This document shows, piece after piece, positions 27,192-36,393 of a DNA stretch of 64,000 nucleotides. The DNA comes from Candidatus Omnitrophota bacterium (GTDB lineage Bacteria; Hinthialibacterota; Hinthialibacteria; Hinthialibacterales; Hinthialibacteraceae), in NCBI GenBank assembly GCA_040755155.1, contig JBFMBP010000054.1, positions 62,001 through 126,000 on the forward strand. The letters run 5' to 3'. Under the pieces are notes generated by a model. That model worked only from the letters and a program-made list of their open reading frames with translations, was not told the DNA's origin and searched no databases. Position numbers and translations under genes: made by a program. Position 1 is the first letter of the stretch, and each line of letters starts with the position of its first letter.

Positions 27192-29525
27192 ATGACGATT
27201 TCGTGGAATCGTTTTCGGGAATTATCATCCGCCGTTTGGGCGAAAGCCCAATCCTCCTGGCGCATGCTTCTTTGGGGGGCGTTAGGATGCGCGGCTTTGG
27301 GATCGTTGATTTTCCTTTGGCCGATGGATGTGGAGTATTATACGAAACTGCCGCCGTCCGGAGAGATGCTGGATCGCTCCGGACGGTTGCTCTACGCCGC
27401 CTTGAACGAAAATGGAGATTGGCTGCTTCCCCGTTCTTTAGAAGAAATCGATCCACGCATGATAAACGCCGTTATCGCGGCGGAGGATCAACGCTTTCGC
27501 CTCCATCCCGGCGTCGATCCCATCGCCATCTTTCGCGCCGCCTGGCATAATCTAACTAAAAGACGCATTGTATCCGGCGCGTCTACATTGGCTATGCAGG
27601 TCGTCAAAATGGCTCATCAGCGGCGCGGGCAATCCTGCGGCAAGATCGGCCAGGCTTTGCAAGCCCTGCGCTTGCAAGCCCGCATTGGCCGCTGGGAAAT
27701 TCTGTGCGCCTATCTCAACGCTGCGCCCTACGGCGGCAATCTTACCGGCTGCGAAGCCGCCGCCCGCCGCTATTTCGCCAAATCCGCCCTTGAATTGACT
27801 CTCTCCGAAGCGGCGCTGTTGTCGGGTTTGCCCAAATCCCCCAGCCGCTATTCGCCCATAAAATATCCTCTGCGAGCATTGCAGCGGCGCGACGCCGTTT
27901 TGCGGCGCATGAAAAAAGAAGGCTTCATTTCGGATAAAGAATACGTTGAAGCCAAGAAGCAATCGTTGAATCTGCGCAACGAGCCGTTTCCCTTCATCGC
28001 TCCTCATTTAGCCATGCAATGGAAATCGGAATTGGATGGCGGCCGGCGGATTCAAACGACTCTTGACGCCAACATCCAACGCATGGCCGAACGTTCCGTA
28101 GCCAACGCTGTGCGGCGAACCTGGGGCGAAATCGATAACGGCGCGGCGATCGTCATCGACTCCGAAACGGCGCAAGTATTGGCTCGCGTCGGTTCCGCCG
28201 ATTTTTTCCATACCCCCGGCGGCGGACAATTCGACGCCTGCCGCGCCGCTCGCTCTCCCGGTTCAGCGCTTAAACCGTTTACCTACGCATTGGCGATGGA
28301 GGCGAATCTTCTCTACGCCAGCGAAATCCTCATCGACGATGCCTGGGATCAAGGACTCTACAATCCCGAGAATTTCAACCAGCAATACCAAGGTTTGGTT
28401 TCCGCCAGCGACGCCCTCAAACGTTCACTCAACGTCCCCGCCGTCGCCATTCTCCAACGTCTGGGCGCGGATCGTCTCTGCGCCTTTCTGCAAGATGCGG
28501 GACTTTCGACATTGACGCTGCCTGCGGAACAATACGGCTTAAGCCTGACCTTGGGCAATTGCGAAGCTCAGCTGGAAGAGTTGGCGGGCGCTTATCTCAT
28601 GCTGGCCAATGTGGGAGAATACCGGCCTCTACGATTGCGACAAGACGATCCATCGCCGGCAACCCGCCGCCTGTTGTCGAGGGGTGTTGGCTTGAAACTC
28701 TATGATGCGTTGGAGGGGAACTTCCCCTCGGAAGTTCCACGCCAGGTCATCCAAACCGTCAGCGCCGCTCCCCGCGTCTGCTGGAAGACGGGAACGTCTC
28801 AAGGATACCGCGATGCCTGGACATTTCTATTCAATCGTCAATACGTCGTAGGCGTATGGCTGGGAAACAATGACGCTCGATCCTCCAATCGACTCATTGG
28901 AGCTCGTTCCGCGCTGCCCTTGGCGGCGAAGATCTTCCGCGCTCTTCCGGCGAAGAATTCGCCCGTCTGGCCCGAAGCTCAGAACGATTTGCGCGAAGTG
29001 GAAATCTGCGCCGTCAGCGGTTTGCCCGCTTCCTCCTGGTGCCTCAATAGAAAGAAAACGCTCTTTCCCCGCGAACAATACCTGCATCGCCTTTGCGATA
29101 TGCACTACCCCGCGTCCGGCGTTACGGCTGACAACGCCGCCGCCGCTATCGTCGAACGTTGGCCCGGCGCGGCGTATGGTTGGGATTTAGCCGCCATCCA
29201 ATCGCCGATCATTTCGTCCCTCGCGCCTCATGATAGCGCCGTTGTCCGCAGCGAAGATTTGCGCATCCTGGAACCGTCACAGCGCGCCGAATATCTCCTG
29301 ACCGGCGAGCCGGACGGCGACCGCATCCGCTTGCGGACATCGGTGGACGCCCAAACGCCTCTGCATTGGTATCTCGGCGAGCGTTATATAGGCGATTCCA
29401 CTCCCGAACAGCCTCTCTTTTTGTTATTGGAACCGGGAGAATATAAATTATCTTGCATGACGCCCAACGGCAAAATCGACGCTGTAAATTATAAGGTCTT
29501 GGCTTTAGAAGGGGGGATTCGTTAA
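27192..29525 (+). CDS. pbpC: penicillin-binding protein 1C
   Basis: The 777-residue protein has one N-terminal membrane helix at about residues 26-44. A GT51 transglycosylase domain follows with the catalytic E98 in AAEDQRF. The transpeptidase domain carries S358-x-x-K361 (PGSALKP), S412-L-N414 and K532-T-G. A C-terminal BiPBP_C domain of about 80 residues completes the class A layout that defines PBP1C. It polymerises and may cross-link peptidoglycan on the outer face of the inner membrane. GAGGGA precedes the ATG. The upstream alpha-2-macroglobulin is the normal genomic partner in Gram-negative bacteria, so the pair is probably one transcription unit. Confidence 0.95.
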   Translation: MTISWNRFRELSSAVWAKAQSSWRMLLWGALGCAALGSLIFLWPMDVEYYTKLPPSGEMLDRSGRLLYAALNENGDWLLPRSLEEIDPRMINAVIAAEDQRFRLHPGVDPIAIFRAAWHNLTKRRIVSGASTLAMQVVKMAHQRRGQSCGKIGQALQALRLQARIGRWEILCAYLNAAPYGGNLTGCEAAARRYFAKSALELTLSEAALLSGLPKSPSRYSPIKYPLRALQRRDAVLRRMKKEGFISDKEYVEAKKQSLNLRNEPFPFIAPHLAMQWKSELDGGRRIQTTLDANIQRMAERSVANAVRRTWGEIDNGAAIVIDSETAQVLARVGSADFFHTPGGGQFDACRAARSPGSALKPFTYALAMEANLLYASEILIDDAWDQGLYNPENFNQQYQGLVSASDALKRSLNVPAVAILQRLGADRLCAFLQDAGLSTLTLPAEQYGLSLTLGNCEAQLEELAGAYLMLANVGEYRPLRLRQDDPSPATRRLLSRGVGLKLYDALEGNFPSEVPRQVIQTVSAAPRVCWKTGTSQGYRDAWTFLFNRQYVVGVWLGNNDARSSNRLIGARSALPLAAKIFRALPAKNSPVWPEAQNDLREVEICAVSGLPASSWCLNRKKTLFPREQYLHRLCDMHYPASGVTADNAAAAIVERWPGAAYGWDLAAIQSPIISSLAPHDSAVVRSEDLRILEPSQRAEYLLTGEPDGDRIRLRTSVDAQTPLHWYLGERYIGDSTPEQPLFLLLEPGEYKLSCMTPNGKIDAVNYKVLALEGGIR

Positions 29526-29598
29526 AAGAAGGGGATGGACTCGGAACAGGATTGGCGTACGCTTAGAAAGGATTCGAAGGCTGGGTTATTATTACAAT

Positions 29599-29649
29599 GC
29601 CCCTTTTAAAGGGGCAAACGACAATATCTCGCCGTTTTAACGGCGGGTT
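29599..29649. repeat. two tandem palindromes
   Basis: GCCCC-TTTTAAA-GGGGC (29599-29615) is followed 16 bases later by CGCCGTT-TT-AACGGCG. Each can fold as a hairpin. They lie between pbpC and cstA and could end pbpC transcription, although no T tract follows. They may also be dispersed palindromic repeats. Confidence 0.5.
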
Positions 29650-29756
29650 GAAACTGATAGGCTATGCATCGGATGACAAAACGGATTTTGGTATAAATCC
29701 CCAATCGGACTTTTTTTCGGAGCGTCATTCAAAGTTCAGAACAGGGAGCGCAGGCG

Positions 29757-31517
29757 ATGACTTTATTACCTATTCTATTTTTTTCGGGAGTATGTTTGGG
29801 TTTGGCGTATTGGATTTATGGACGGATTCTCTCCCGCTGGTTTCGTCTCGATCCGGAGAAGGAAACTCCGGCGATTCAACTGCGCGATGACGTGGATTAC
29901 GTCCCCATCGATCCCAAATTTTTGTTGGGTCAGCATTTTTCCGCCATTGCTGCGGCGGGTCCCATCGTTGGTCCCATTTTAGCGGGCGTCATGTTCGGCT
30001 GGTTGCCCGCGCTGATTTGGATTTTGATCGGCAGCATCTTGATCGGCGGCGTTCACGATTTCAGCGCTCTGGTCGCCTCCATCCGCCATCGCGCTCAATC
30101 CATCACTGAAGTGGTTCGTCAATACATGAGCCGGCGCTCCTATTACCTCTTTCTTGTATTCGTCTGGATCGCGCTGGTCTATATAACCGTCGCTTTCGCC
30201 GATGTGGTGGCCGGTTCTTTCGTTGGCGTACAAACCTTAGAAAATGGAACCCAAGTAAACGGAGGAGGCATTGCCTCCTCTTCTTTACTTTATTTAATTC
30301 TGCCGATTTTCATGGGGCTGTTGCTGCGGTATACTCGCACTCCCCTCTGGCTGGCGACCTTCATCTTTCTTCCTCTTGTCGGCTTTGCCATCTGGGGCGG
30401 GCAATACATCCCCTTCGACCTCGGCGCGTTATTGAATCTTCCGGTTCCCAAAGCGCAAAAAGTTTGGGACGCGCTATTGCTGGGGTATTGCTTTATCGCT
30501 TCCATCGTTCCCATGTGGATTTTGCTGCAGCCGCGTGGACACTTGGGAGGATATTTTCTGTATATCGCGTTGATCGGCGGGCTTCTAGGCGTCGCTTTGG
30601 GCGGGCAATCCATCCAATATCCGGCGTTTACCGGTTGGTATTGGCAATCGCCCAAAGGGGAATCGATGCCTCTCTTTCCTCTTCTGTTTATCACGATTGC
30701 CTGCGGCGCCTGTTCCGGCTTCCATTCGCTGGTTTCGACCGGAACGACATCCAAGCAACTGCGTAAGGAGACCGATGCCCGCGCGATTGGATATGGCGCC
30801 ATGCTCATGGAAGGGATGGTTGCCATCGTCTCGCTATGCTGCGTTATGATGCTTACTCAACCCGCCGCTAACGCCCTCGCGGGAAAACCCAATTTTATCT
30901 ACGCGCAGGGAGTCGGGAGGTTTCTGGAAATCCTATACATCCCCGCATCGTTTGGCATTTCCTTCGGCCTATTGGCGTTCACTACGTTCGTATACGACAC
31001 TCTGGATGTCTGTACGCGCCTGACTCGTTATATCGTCCAAGAACTCACCGGCTGGAGCGGCAGGGCTGGGCGGTATTTCGCCACTCTGATCGCTACCGCG
31101 ATCCCGCTTTACTTCGTTCTGCAAGATGCGAAAGACGCAGCGGGCAATTCCATTCCCGTTTGGAGAATCTATTGGTCGCTATTCGGCGCGAGCAATCAAC
31201 TCCTGGCCGCCTTGACCTTAATCGGCGTTACCGTCTGGCTTTATCGAACTTACAATGCGCGTTGGATTTGGTACGCTCTGGGAATTCCCGCCCTCTGGAT
31301 GTACGCCATAAGCGTCTGGTCGCTCTTCCTCTTTATCAAGAACGGTTTCTTTACGGCGGATTGGCAGTTTAAAGGCGTCCCCTCCGATCCGATCCCTTGG
31401 GTGGGACTCGTGCTGGTGGGATTGGCTATCGTGTTGTTTATTGAAGCTGCCGTGATTCTCTCCGGCCTCTCGAAACCCAAACCACCCGAGGCGGAACCCG
31501 CGCCGGTCGCCGCGTAA
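29757..31517 (+). CDS. cstA: CstA-type carbon starvation protein / peptide or pyruvate transporter
   Basis: The 586-residue protein has about fifteen to sixteen membrane helices and CstA signatures: the paired motif GQHFSAIAAAGPIVGPILAG, the segment GGVHDFSALVASIRHRAQSI, and ACGACSGFHSLVSTGTTSKQL. CstA proteins take up peptides or pyruvate during carbon shortage. GGGAG precedes the ATG. It stands after pbpC but with 230 bases and two palindromes between, so it is probably a separate unit. It ends convergently with the unknown helical protein at 31541-32533, with only 23 bases between them. Confidence 0.92.
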   Translation: MTLLPILFFSGVCLGLAYWIYGRILSRWFRLDPEKETPAIQLRDDVDYVPIDPKFLLGQHFSAIAAAGPIVGPILAGVMFGWLPALIWILIGSILIGGVHDFSALVASIRHRAQSITEVVRQYMSRRSYYLFLVFVWIALVYITVAFADVVAGSFVGVQTLENGTQVNGGGIASSSLLYLILPIFMGLLLRYTRTPLWLATFIFLPLVGFAIWGGQYIPFDLGALLNLPVPKAQKVWDALLLGYCFIASIVPMWILLQPRGHLGGYFLYIALIGGLLGVALGGQSIQYPAFTGWYWQSPKGESMPLFPLLFITIACGACSGFHSLVSTGTTSKQLRKETDARAIGYGAMLMEGMVAIVSLCCVMMLTQPAANALAGKPNFIYAQGVGRFLEILYIPASFGISFGLLAFTTFVYDTLDVCTRLTRYIVQELTGWSGRAGRYFATLIATAIPLYFVLQDAKDAAGNSIPVWRIYWSLFGASNQLLAALTLIGVTVWLYRTYNARWIWYALGIPALWMYAISVWSLFLFIKNGFFTADWQFKGVPSDPIPWVGLVLVGLAIVLFIEAAVILSGLSKPKPPEAEPAPVAA

Positions 31518-31540
31518 GCCGCCATTCTTCTCATTATTCC

Positions 31541-32533
31541 TTAAAGTCCCAGCCATGCGGCGAACTTCTCGGAAAATTTTTCGGAGAGAGATAATGTGGC
31601 TTTGGAAAGGGATATTTCTTCCTCCGGCTTTTTCGGTTTGTTGGATTCGACGATATTGACCAACGTTTCTTGAAGGAAATCCATGACGTCGCTTAGAATT
31701 TCCACTTCTTTTTGCAGGTTCTGTTGATGCCCTTTCAATTCCTCTACAATATCTTCTACGGATTGGCTTTTTAATGTGCCCTTGATGGGGGGAATGTCCA
31801 ATCCGCGTTTTTTTAAGCCGATAAATACGTGAATGAGAGGTTTTAAGCAAGACGTAACGATCTTGTCTTTGTCGAATTCTCCCTGAAGCAGTTCTTTCAA
31901 ATATTGGATGAAAAGACGGTTCAGCTCATATTCGCATTGATAGATTTTCTTTTGCGCCAAAAGCAGATCGAGCAACGCTTCCATATAGCTATGAACGAGT
32001 TTTTGAATGGAGAAATAGGTTGGATTCCCTTCCATCATCATTCCAACCAACTCTTTTTTGATGTTGAAGAGAGTGATCGATTTATCCGGGCAGATTTTTT
32101 CCTGCGTCAGCAAATTGTCGATATATTTGGCTCGTTCCGCCAGGCTGAAGTTGTTATAACGGGATACGAATAAGAAATAACAAGTTCTTCTTGAACAACT
32201 TAAGGCCAAAAGGCTGTCGTTGTAACTTTCGGCGTCGCTGGTTGTGAGGTAGGCGGCAATCAGATCAGCGTCATCCAGGGACGATTTCTTGCCGTTTAAA
32301 ACGCGTTGTGAAAATATTTTGTGTTTGGCGGCGTTGCGGATGACGATCTCGATATTGTCCATCACGGTCCGCGCATTGGGCATCTCTTTCAGGATGCGAT
32401 TAGGAGCGATATGAGGATTGATTTTTCGGAATTCCTCCATTACGTCTTCTTTTATCTGTTCCGCCGCTTGGATATAACGCTCCATCTCCAAATCCTCGTG
32501 GGCTTCCGGCCTTTTTTCTAATAATTGTAACAT
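31541..32533 (-). CDS. hypothetical helical cytoplasmic protein
   Basis: I do not recognise this 330-residue protein. It has no signal peptide or membrane helix and is predicted to be almost all helical and strongly charged. The last quarter has a coiled-coil-like stretch (LKGHQQNLQKEVEILSDVMDFLQ) and a low-complexity, lysine/glutamate-rich linker. The frame has normal base use and a plausible start (MLQLLEKRPEA), and it is the only reading that fits this space, so it is very likely a real gene. Its upstream neighbour is a divergent ECF sigma factor. Nothing in the sequence gives its job. Confidence 0.7.
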   Translation of the reverse strand: MLQLLEKRPEAHEDLEMERYIQAAEQIKEDVMEEFRKINPHIAPNRILKEMPNARTVMDNIEIVIRNAAKHKIFSQRVLNGKKSSLDDADLIAAYLTTSDAESYNDSLLALSCSRRTCYFLFVSRYNNFSLAERAKYIDNLLTQEKICPDKSITLFNIKKELVGMMMEGNPTYFSIQKLVHSYMEALLDLLLAQKKIYQCEYELNRLFIQYLKELLQGEFDKDKIVTSCLKPLIHVFIGLKKRGLDIPPIKGTLKSQSVEDIVEELKGHQQNLQKEVEILSDVMDFLQETLVNIVESNKPKKPEEEISLSKATLSLSEKFSEKFAAWLGL

Positions 32534-32765
32534 TCGATCTCAATCTATTGTATCATAATTTCATTTAGGATGATGGCCGATTCTTCAAAATATGACGAAT
32601 CAGCATTATACGTCGCCCCTTTTTTTCTATCCATCTATACAATCGTCGATTTGATGGGCGGCTTTAGAGTAGAATTAAGAAAAATTTAATTAATGGAACG
32701 CTGGAATTTTCATTTTCTATGTGCACCAACCGTCATTTCGCTCCGTTGTTATAAATAACAAGACG

Positions 32766-33347
32766 ATGCGATGGCAAGACAACGATTCGGACGACGTTCT
32801 GATCATAGCGGCGGAGAAGGGAAGCGAATCCGCCGCGGCGCAGCTGTACGCCCGGTATGCGGACAAAGTATACCGCATCGCGTATCGGATTACGTTGGAC
32901 GAGAACCTGGCCAAAGATTGCGCGCAAGAAACATGGATAAAGGCGTTCGCGAAAATCCATCGCTATCGCCTGGGATCGTCTTTCCCTGCCTGGCTCGCCG
33001 CCATTGCCGTCCACAGCGCTATCGATCTTCTGCGCCAATGCCGAAAACGGCGCAGCGTGGAATGCGAGAATGGCGAAGAAGAGTATGGACAGCCAGTGGA
33101 ACCGGCGGCGCGGCTCCGGTTGGAAGAATGCGAAATCCACGCCGCCGTCGATTTGGCGCTGGAACAATTGCCAGCCAACCAGAGAGCGGCTTTCGTCATG
33201 CGGCATTATGAAGAACTTCCGCTGAAAACGATCGCCGAAACCCTAGGTTGCCTGGAAGGAACGGTAAAAACCCACATCCATCGAGCGGTGAAAGCCGTGC
33301 GCAGCGTCTTGAGAAAAAAACTGGATGGCAGGATGGAGAAGCCATGA
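32766..33347 (+). CDS. ECF-type RNA polymerase sigma factor
   Basis: The 193-residue protein has sigma region 2 (QLYARYADKVYRIAYRIT, then DCAQETWIKAF) and region 4 (ALEQLPANQRAAFVMRHYEELPLKTIAETLG with GTVKTHIHRA), and no region 3, as in ECF sigma-70 factors. It would redirect RNA polymerase to a small stress regulon. The start is uncertain: ATG 32766 is used here, while GTG 32721 would add 15 residues; neither has a strong ribosome-binding site. Its stop overlaps the next start as ATGA, so translation with the anti-sigma factor is coupled. Confidence 0.93.
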   Translation: MRWQDNDSDDVLIIAAEKGSESAAAQLYARYADKVYRIAYRITLDENLAKDCAQETWIKAFAKIHRYRLGSSFPAWLAAIAVHSAIDLLRQCRKRRSVECENGEEEYGQPVEPAARLRLEECEIHAAVDLALEQLPANQRAAFVMRHYEELPLKTIAETLGCLEGTVKTHIHRAVKAVRSVLRKKLDGRMEKP

Positions 33348-33889
33348 ACGAACGTCATCTCACCGATGAAGAGTTGCTGGAACTTTTGGACGAATCTTGC
33401 GAAGCGCTTTTGGAACCGGAGCATTTGCAGGATTGCCCGGACTGTCAAAAGCGGCGGGATGAACTCGCATGGGTTCTGGACTGCACGAAGAGCGCTCCCG
33501 CGCCTCAATGCAATCCAAACAGCCAAGCGGAAATTTTCGACCGCGCCTGGCAGGCGTCAGGCCGGGGAAGCATCAGGCGTTTTTCCTGGCGCTGGCCGAT
33601 TATCCGCTATGCCTTTTCTTTCGCCACTGGCGCCGTTTGCGGAATGCTGCTTTTGTTCTTCCTCGTCAGAGAACCGGCGGCGGCCAATGGCGTGGCGGAT
33701 CACATGAAACAAGCCGCCGTTCCAGTGGAAATCCGGGGTACCGATGCGGTAAAGGTTTACGCTCGCCTGGAAAATCCCGTCTTCGTCATTCAGGAGAAAA
33801 GCGACAATCCCAACGGCGCCGTTCGAACGATCCAGGGAACGGTGGATCGCGGCGCCATCCAAGTCGTATGGAATTTGCCGCCAAAATGA
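33344..33889 (+). CDS. membrane-anchored zinc-finger (ZAS) anti-sigma factor
   Basis: The 181-residue protein starts with an acidic helix and the ZAS signature H27-x3-C31-x2-C34. One membrane helix lies at about residues 88-110 (YAFSFATGAVCGMLLLFFLV). A short extracytoplasmic domain of about 65 residues follows, containing AVKVYARLENPVFVIQEK. The arrangement is that of an anti-sigma factor that holds the upstream sigma factor at the membrane. The outer part is not a known sensor to me. The ATG overlaps the sigma stop and has GGATGGAGAAG upstream, so the pair is one operon. Confidence 0.85.
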   Translation: MNERHLTDEELLELLDESCEALLEPEHLQDCPDCQKRRDELAWVLDCTKSAPAPQCNPNSQAEIFDRAWQASGRGSIRRFSWRWPIIRYAFSFATGAVCGMLLLFFLVREPAAANGVADHMKQAAVPVEIRGTDAVKVYARLENPVFVIQEKSDNPNGAVRTIQGTVDRGAIQVVWNLPPK

Positions 33890-34041
33890 AAGGGGAGATA
33901 CGGTTGCATTCTTCACTATTTGGAGGATTGAACTCAAAAGAATAACGCCTCGCGGATTTGGTTTTCTGTACCAATTCCCTTACTTGCCTTTCCAATTAGG
34001 AACGCATAAACCGATGAAAAATGCGTTTAGGAGGTAAAGCC

Positions 34042-36333
34042 ATGAAAAATTCTCTTTCTCTTACGCAATGGCTTTGCTTGTTGGCTTTATTATTCGCAAA
34101 TATAGGCTGCATTACGATCCCTAACAACGCTGCAGCGAATAATCCATACGATACCGATTTATCCGTTACGCATTTGGATATCGTTCTTAAAACCGATTTC
34201 CAAAGCAACAGCATGGACGCCGACGTGAAGGCGGTTGTAGAAAATTTCTCTCAAAAAAACCTTACTGAGGCGGAATTCTGGCTTTGTCCCGGAGGGTATA
34301 ACGATCCTGATTTTGGAGCGGATATCAAACGCATTCGCCTCATGAAAGACGATAAAAATGAAGATTTGCCGTTCACGATCCGCAAAATCGACGAAAAATG
34401 GAAAAGCTGCATCGTCGCATTCTCCGCGCCTATGCGTCCGGGAGAAAAACTTGCGCTCCAGTTTGAATACGCCATGACGGGTAAGCCTGACTTTTCCAGT
34501 TCTCCCATCCTGAAATCGAAAGATGGATTCAAAGAGGTTTATTTAAGGGGTGGAGATTATCTTTGGTGTCCCACGCCGTATTTCGATATCAAATCTCATC
34601 TTAACGTATGTCGGCCCGACTGGACTCTCCGCATGGAATATCCAAGCGGGTATATAGCTATAACGAATGGCGAATTGATGCGGCGGGAAGAAAAAGAAGG
34701 CTTATTCGCTGATGAATGGAAATCCATTTCTCTGCTGCCAGGAACGCCGTATCTCTATGTTGGTCCATATAAGGTCGCGAAACAAACCATAAACGGCGTA
34801 TTGTTCGAAATGTACGTCCCCGATGAAACCATTTTGAAAGAGGCGGCGGAGAGACTCGAAAAATATGGGCGAATGTACGGCTTGTTTACAGAACTCTTCG
34901 GCGATCCAGGATATCCAACTTTCAGGATTGTGGGCATCGCCGTAACGGGAGTGGGTGCATCGTTCGGCGCGGGATTGATGACGGACATGAACCGGTTAAC
35001 GGATGTCCACCATATTGCGCATGAGATGGCGCATACCTGGTGGGGCTGGATGGTTTCCACTACCGGTTCGGGAAGCAAATTTCTTAGCGAAGCAATGGCG
35101 GAATTTTCGGCCAGATGGATATTAAAGGTTATGGGAGAGGAGGACAAATACGAAAATCTCAGCGACGAGAACATTCTGGGCTGGAAGCAGCGCGCATTTT
35201 GTACGTACTTTGCAGAAAACGAAACGAATAACAGACTCTCCGTTCCCCTCATCTTCCAAGAAGGGTATGACTCTGGAAAGGTTACGGCGCGCAACTATCA
35301 CTGGGGACCTTTAGCCGTTAATCAAATCCGCCAAATCCTTGGCGATGAGGTCTTCTTTAAGTGCTTGAATGCTTTTCTTGCTGAAAATAAAGGCAAGGAA
35401 GCGAATATCGAGGAGTTCGTACATACTATTAATACCGTCTCCGAAAAGGATATGACCTCCGAACTCAAAGGACTTTTATGGAGTACGGGAATAGCCAGTT
35501 ATTGCTTAGCGGGATTCGAATCCGAAAAGGCCAATGAAGGTTATCGCACGACGGTTCGCATCCAAAACGAGGGTGATTATGGACTGACATGCCCTCTGCT
35601 GCTCAAGACGGTAGGAGGCGAGCAGCGGACTATATTTAAAGTGGAAGGCAAGCAAGAGAAGCCATTCGTTTTCTCGACGAAGTATAGAGTTGTAGATGTC
35701 GTGATCGATCCCGATTTAACGACGCTAGCGCAATATCATCCCGATCAAAAACTCCGATTATGGCAAGCCATGTTGAAAGCAATGGACGGCTATGGCAACA
35801 ACGAAGCCTATGGGAAATCCTATATGTACTACGCGCTGGGCGAGTTCGACAAAGCGGTAGAACCGATTTCGGATTATCTGCGCGGCGCCATGAAACGGGA
35901 AAAAGTTTATAACATTGAAGAATTATTGAAGAAGGACGACTTTTGCGCAGGATACGTATTCATGCGCGGCGTATTCAATATTGCATCGGACGATCAGCGC
36001 CAAGCGGAAGAAGATATCAAAGAAGCGTTCCCCTATATGTTGCGAGCCATGAAGCATAAGGATTCGATAGAAGCGCCCGGCGGATATTGCGATCTGGGAG
36101 CGATTCGGCATAAGGATTTGGACGAATACTTGGCGTTGATGAAACTGATTGCGGGAAAGGAGTTACATTTTGAAAAAGGCTTGGACGATGCGGCGAAGAA
36201 ACGGAAGATCGAAGAATGGGAACAGTGGTGGGAAAAAGAAAGAAAATACCAAAAACTCGATCTCGATCCGCTGAAAGAACGATTCGAAGGATATCGTATG
36301 GAATTTCGCAAAACTCTATGTATTGCAGAGTAA
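34042..36333 (+). CDS. secreted M1-family-like metallopeptidase
   Basis: The 763-residue protein has an N-terminal signal (LLALLFANIGC, perhaps a lipoprotein with a poor lipobox). Beta-rich domains follow (VTHLDIVLKTDFQSNSMDADVKAVVEN). The gluzincin site is intact: H327-E328-M-A-H331, then E350 after 18 residues, and W333-W334 behind it. This is the zinc site of the M1 aminopeptidase group, but the usual GxMEN exopeptidase motif is not visible, so it may be an endopeptidase or an altered exopeptidase. The last 200 residues are helical. The start codon after AGGAGGTAAAGCC is strong. It may be a target of the sigma factor 0.7 kb upstream, an inference from position only. Confidence 0.85.
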   Translation: MKNSLSLTQWLCLLALLFANIGCITIPNNAAANNPYDTDLSVTHLDIVLKTDFQSNSMDADVKAVVENFSQKNLTEAEFWLCPGGYNDPDFGADIKRIRLMKDDKNEDLPFTIRKIDEKWKSCIVAFSAPMRPGEKLALQFEYAMTGKPDFSSSPILKSKDGFKEVYLRGGDYLWCPTPYFDIKSHLNVCRPDWTLRMEYPSGYIAITNGELMRREEKEGLFADEWKSISLLPGTPYLYVGPYKVAKQTINGVLFEMYVPDETILKEAAERLEKYGRMYGLFTELFGDPGYPTFRIVGIAVTGVGASFGAGLMTDMNRLTDVHHIAHEMAHTWWGWMVSTTGSGSKFLSEAMAEFSARWILKVMGEEDKYENLSDENILGWKQRAFCTYFAENETNNRLSVPLIFQEGYDSGKVTARNYHWGPLAVNQIRQILGDEVFFKCLNAFLAENKGKEANIEEFVHTINTVSEKDMTSELKGLLWSTGIASYCLAGFESEKANEGYRTTVRIQNEGDYGLTCPLLLKTVGGEQRTIFKVEGKQEKPFVFSTKYRVVDVVIDPDLTTLAQYHPDQKLRLWQAMLKAMDGYGNNEAYGKSYMYYALGEFDKAVEPISDYLRGAMKREKVYNIEELLKKDDFCAGYVFMRGVFNIASDDQRQAEEDIKEAFPYMLRAMKHKDSIEAPGGYCDLGAIRHKDLDEYLALMKLIAGKELHFEKGLDDAAKKRKIEEWEQWWEKERKYQKLDLDPLKERFEGYRMEFRKTLCIAE

Positions 36334-36344
36334 CAAAGGTCTAA

Positions 36345-36363
36345 ATAGATCGCTTCGATCTAT
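36345..36363. other. short perfect hairpin before the secretin-N-like gene
   Basis: ATAGATCG pairs with CGATCTAT around a CTT loop. There is no T tract, so it is probably a processing or stability stem rather than a terminator. Confidence 0.4.
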
Positions 36364-36393
36364 CAAATCCATAAAAACAATAGAAAGGAAACC

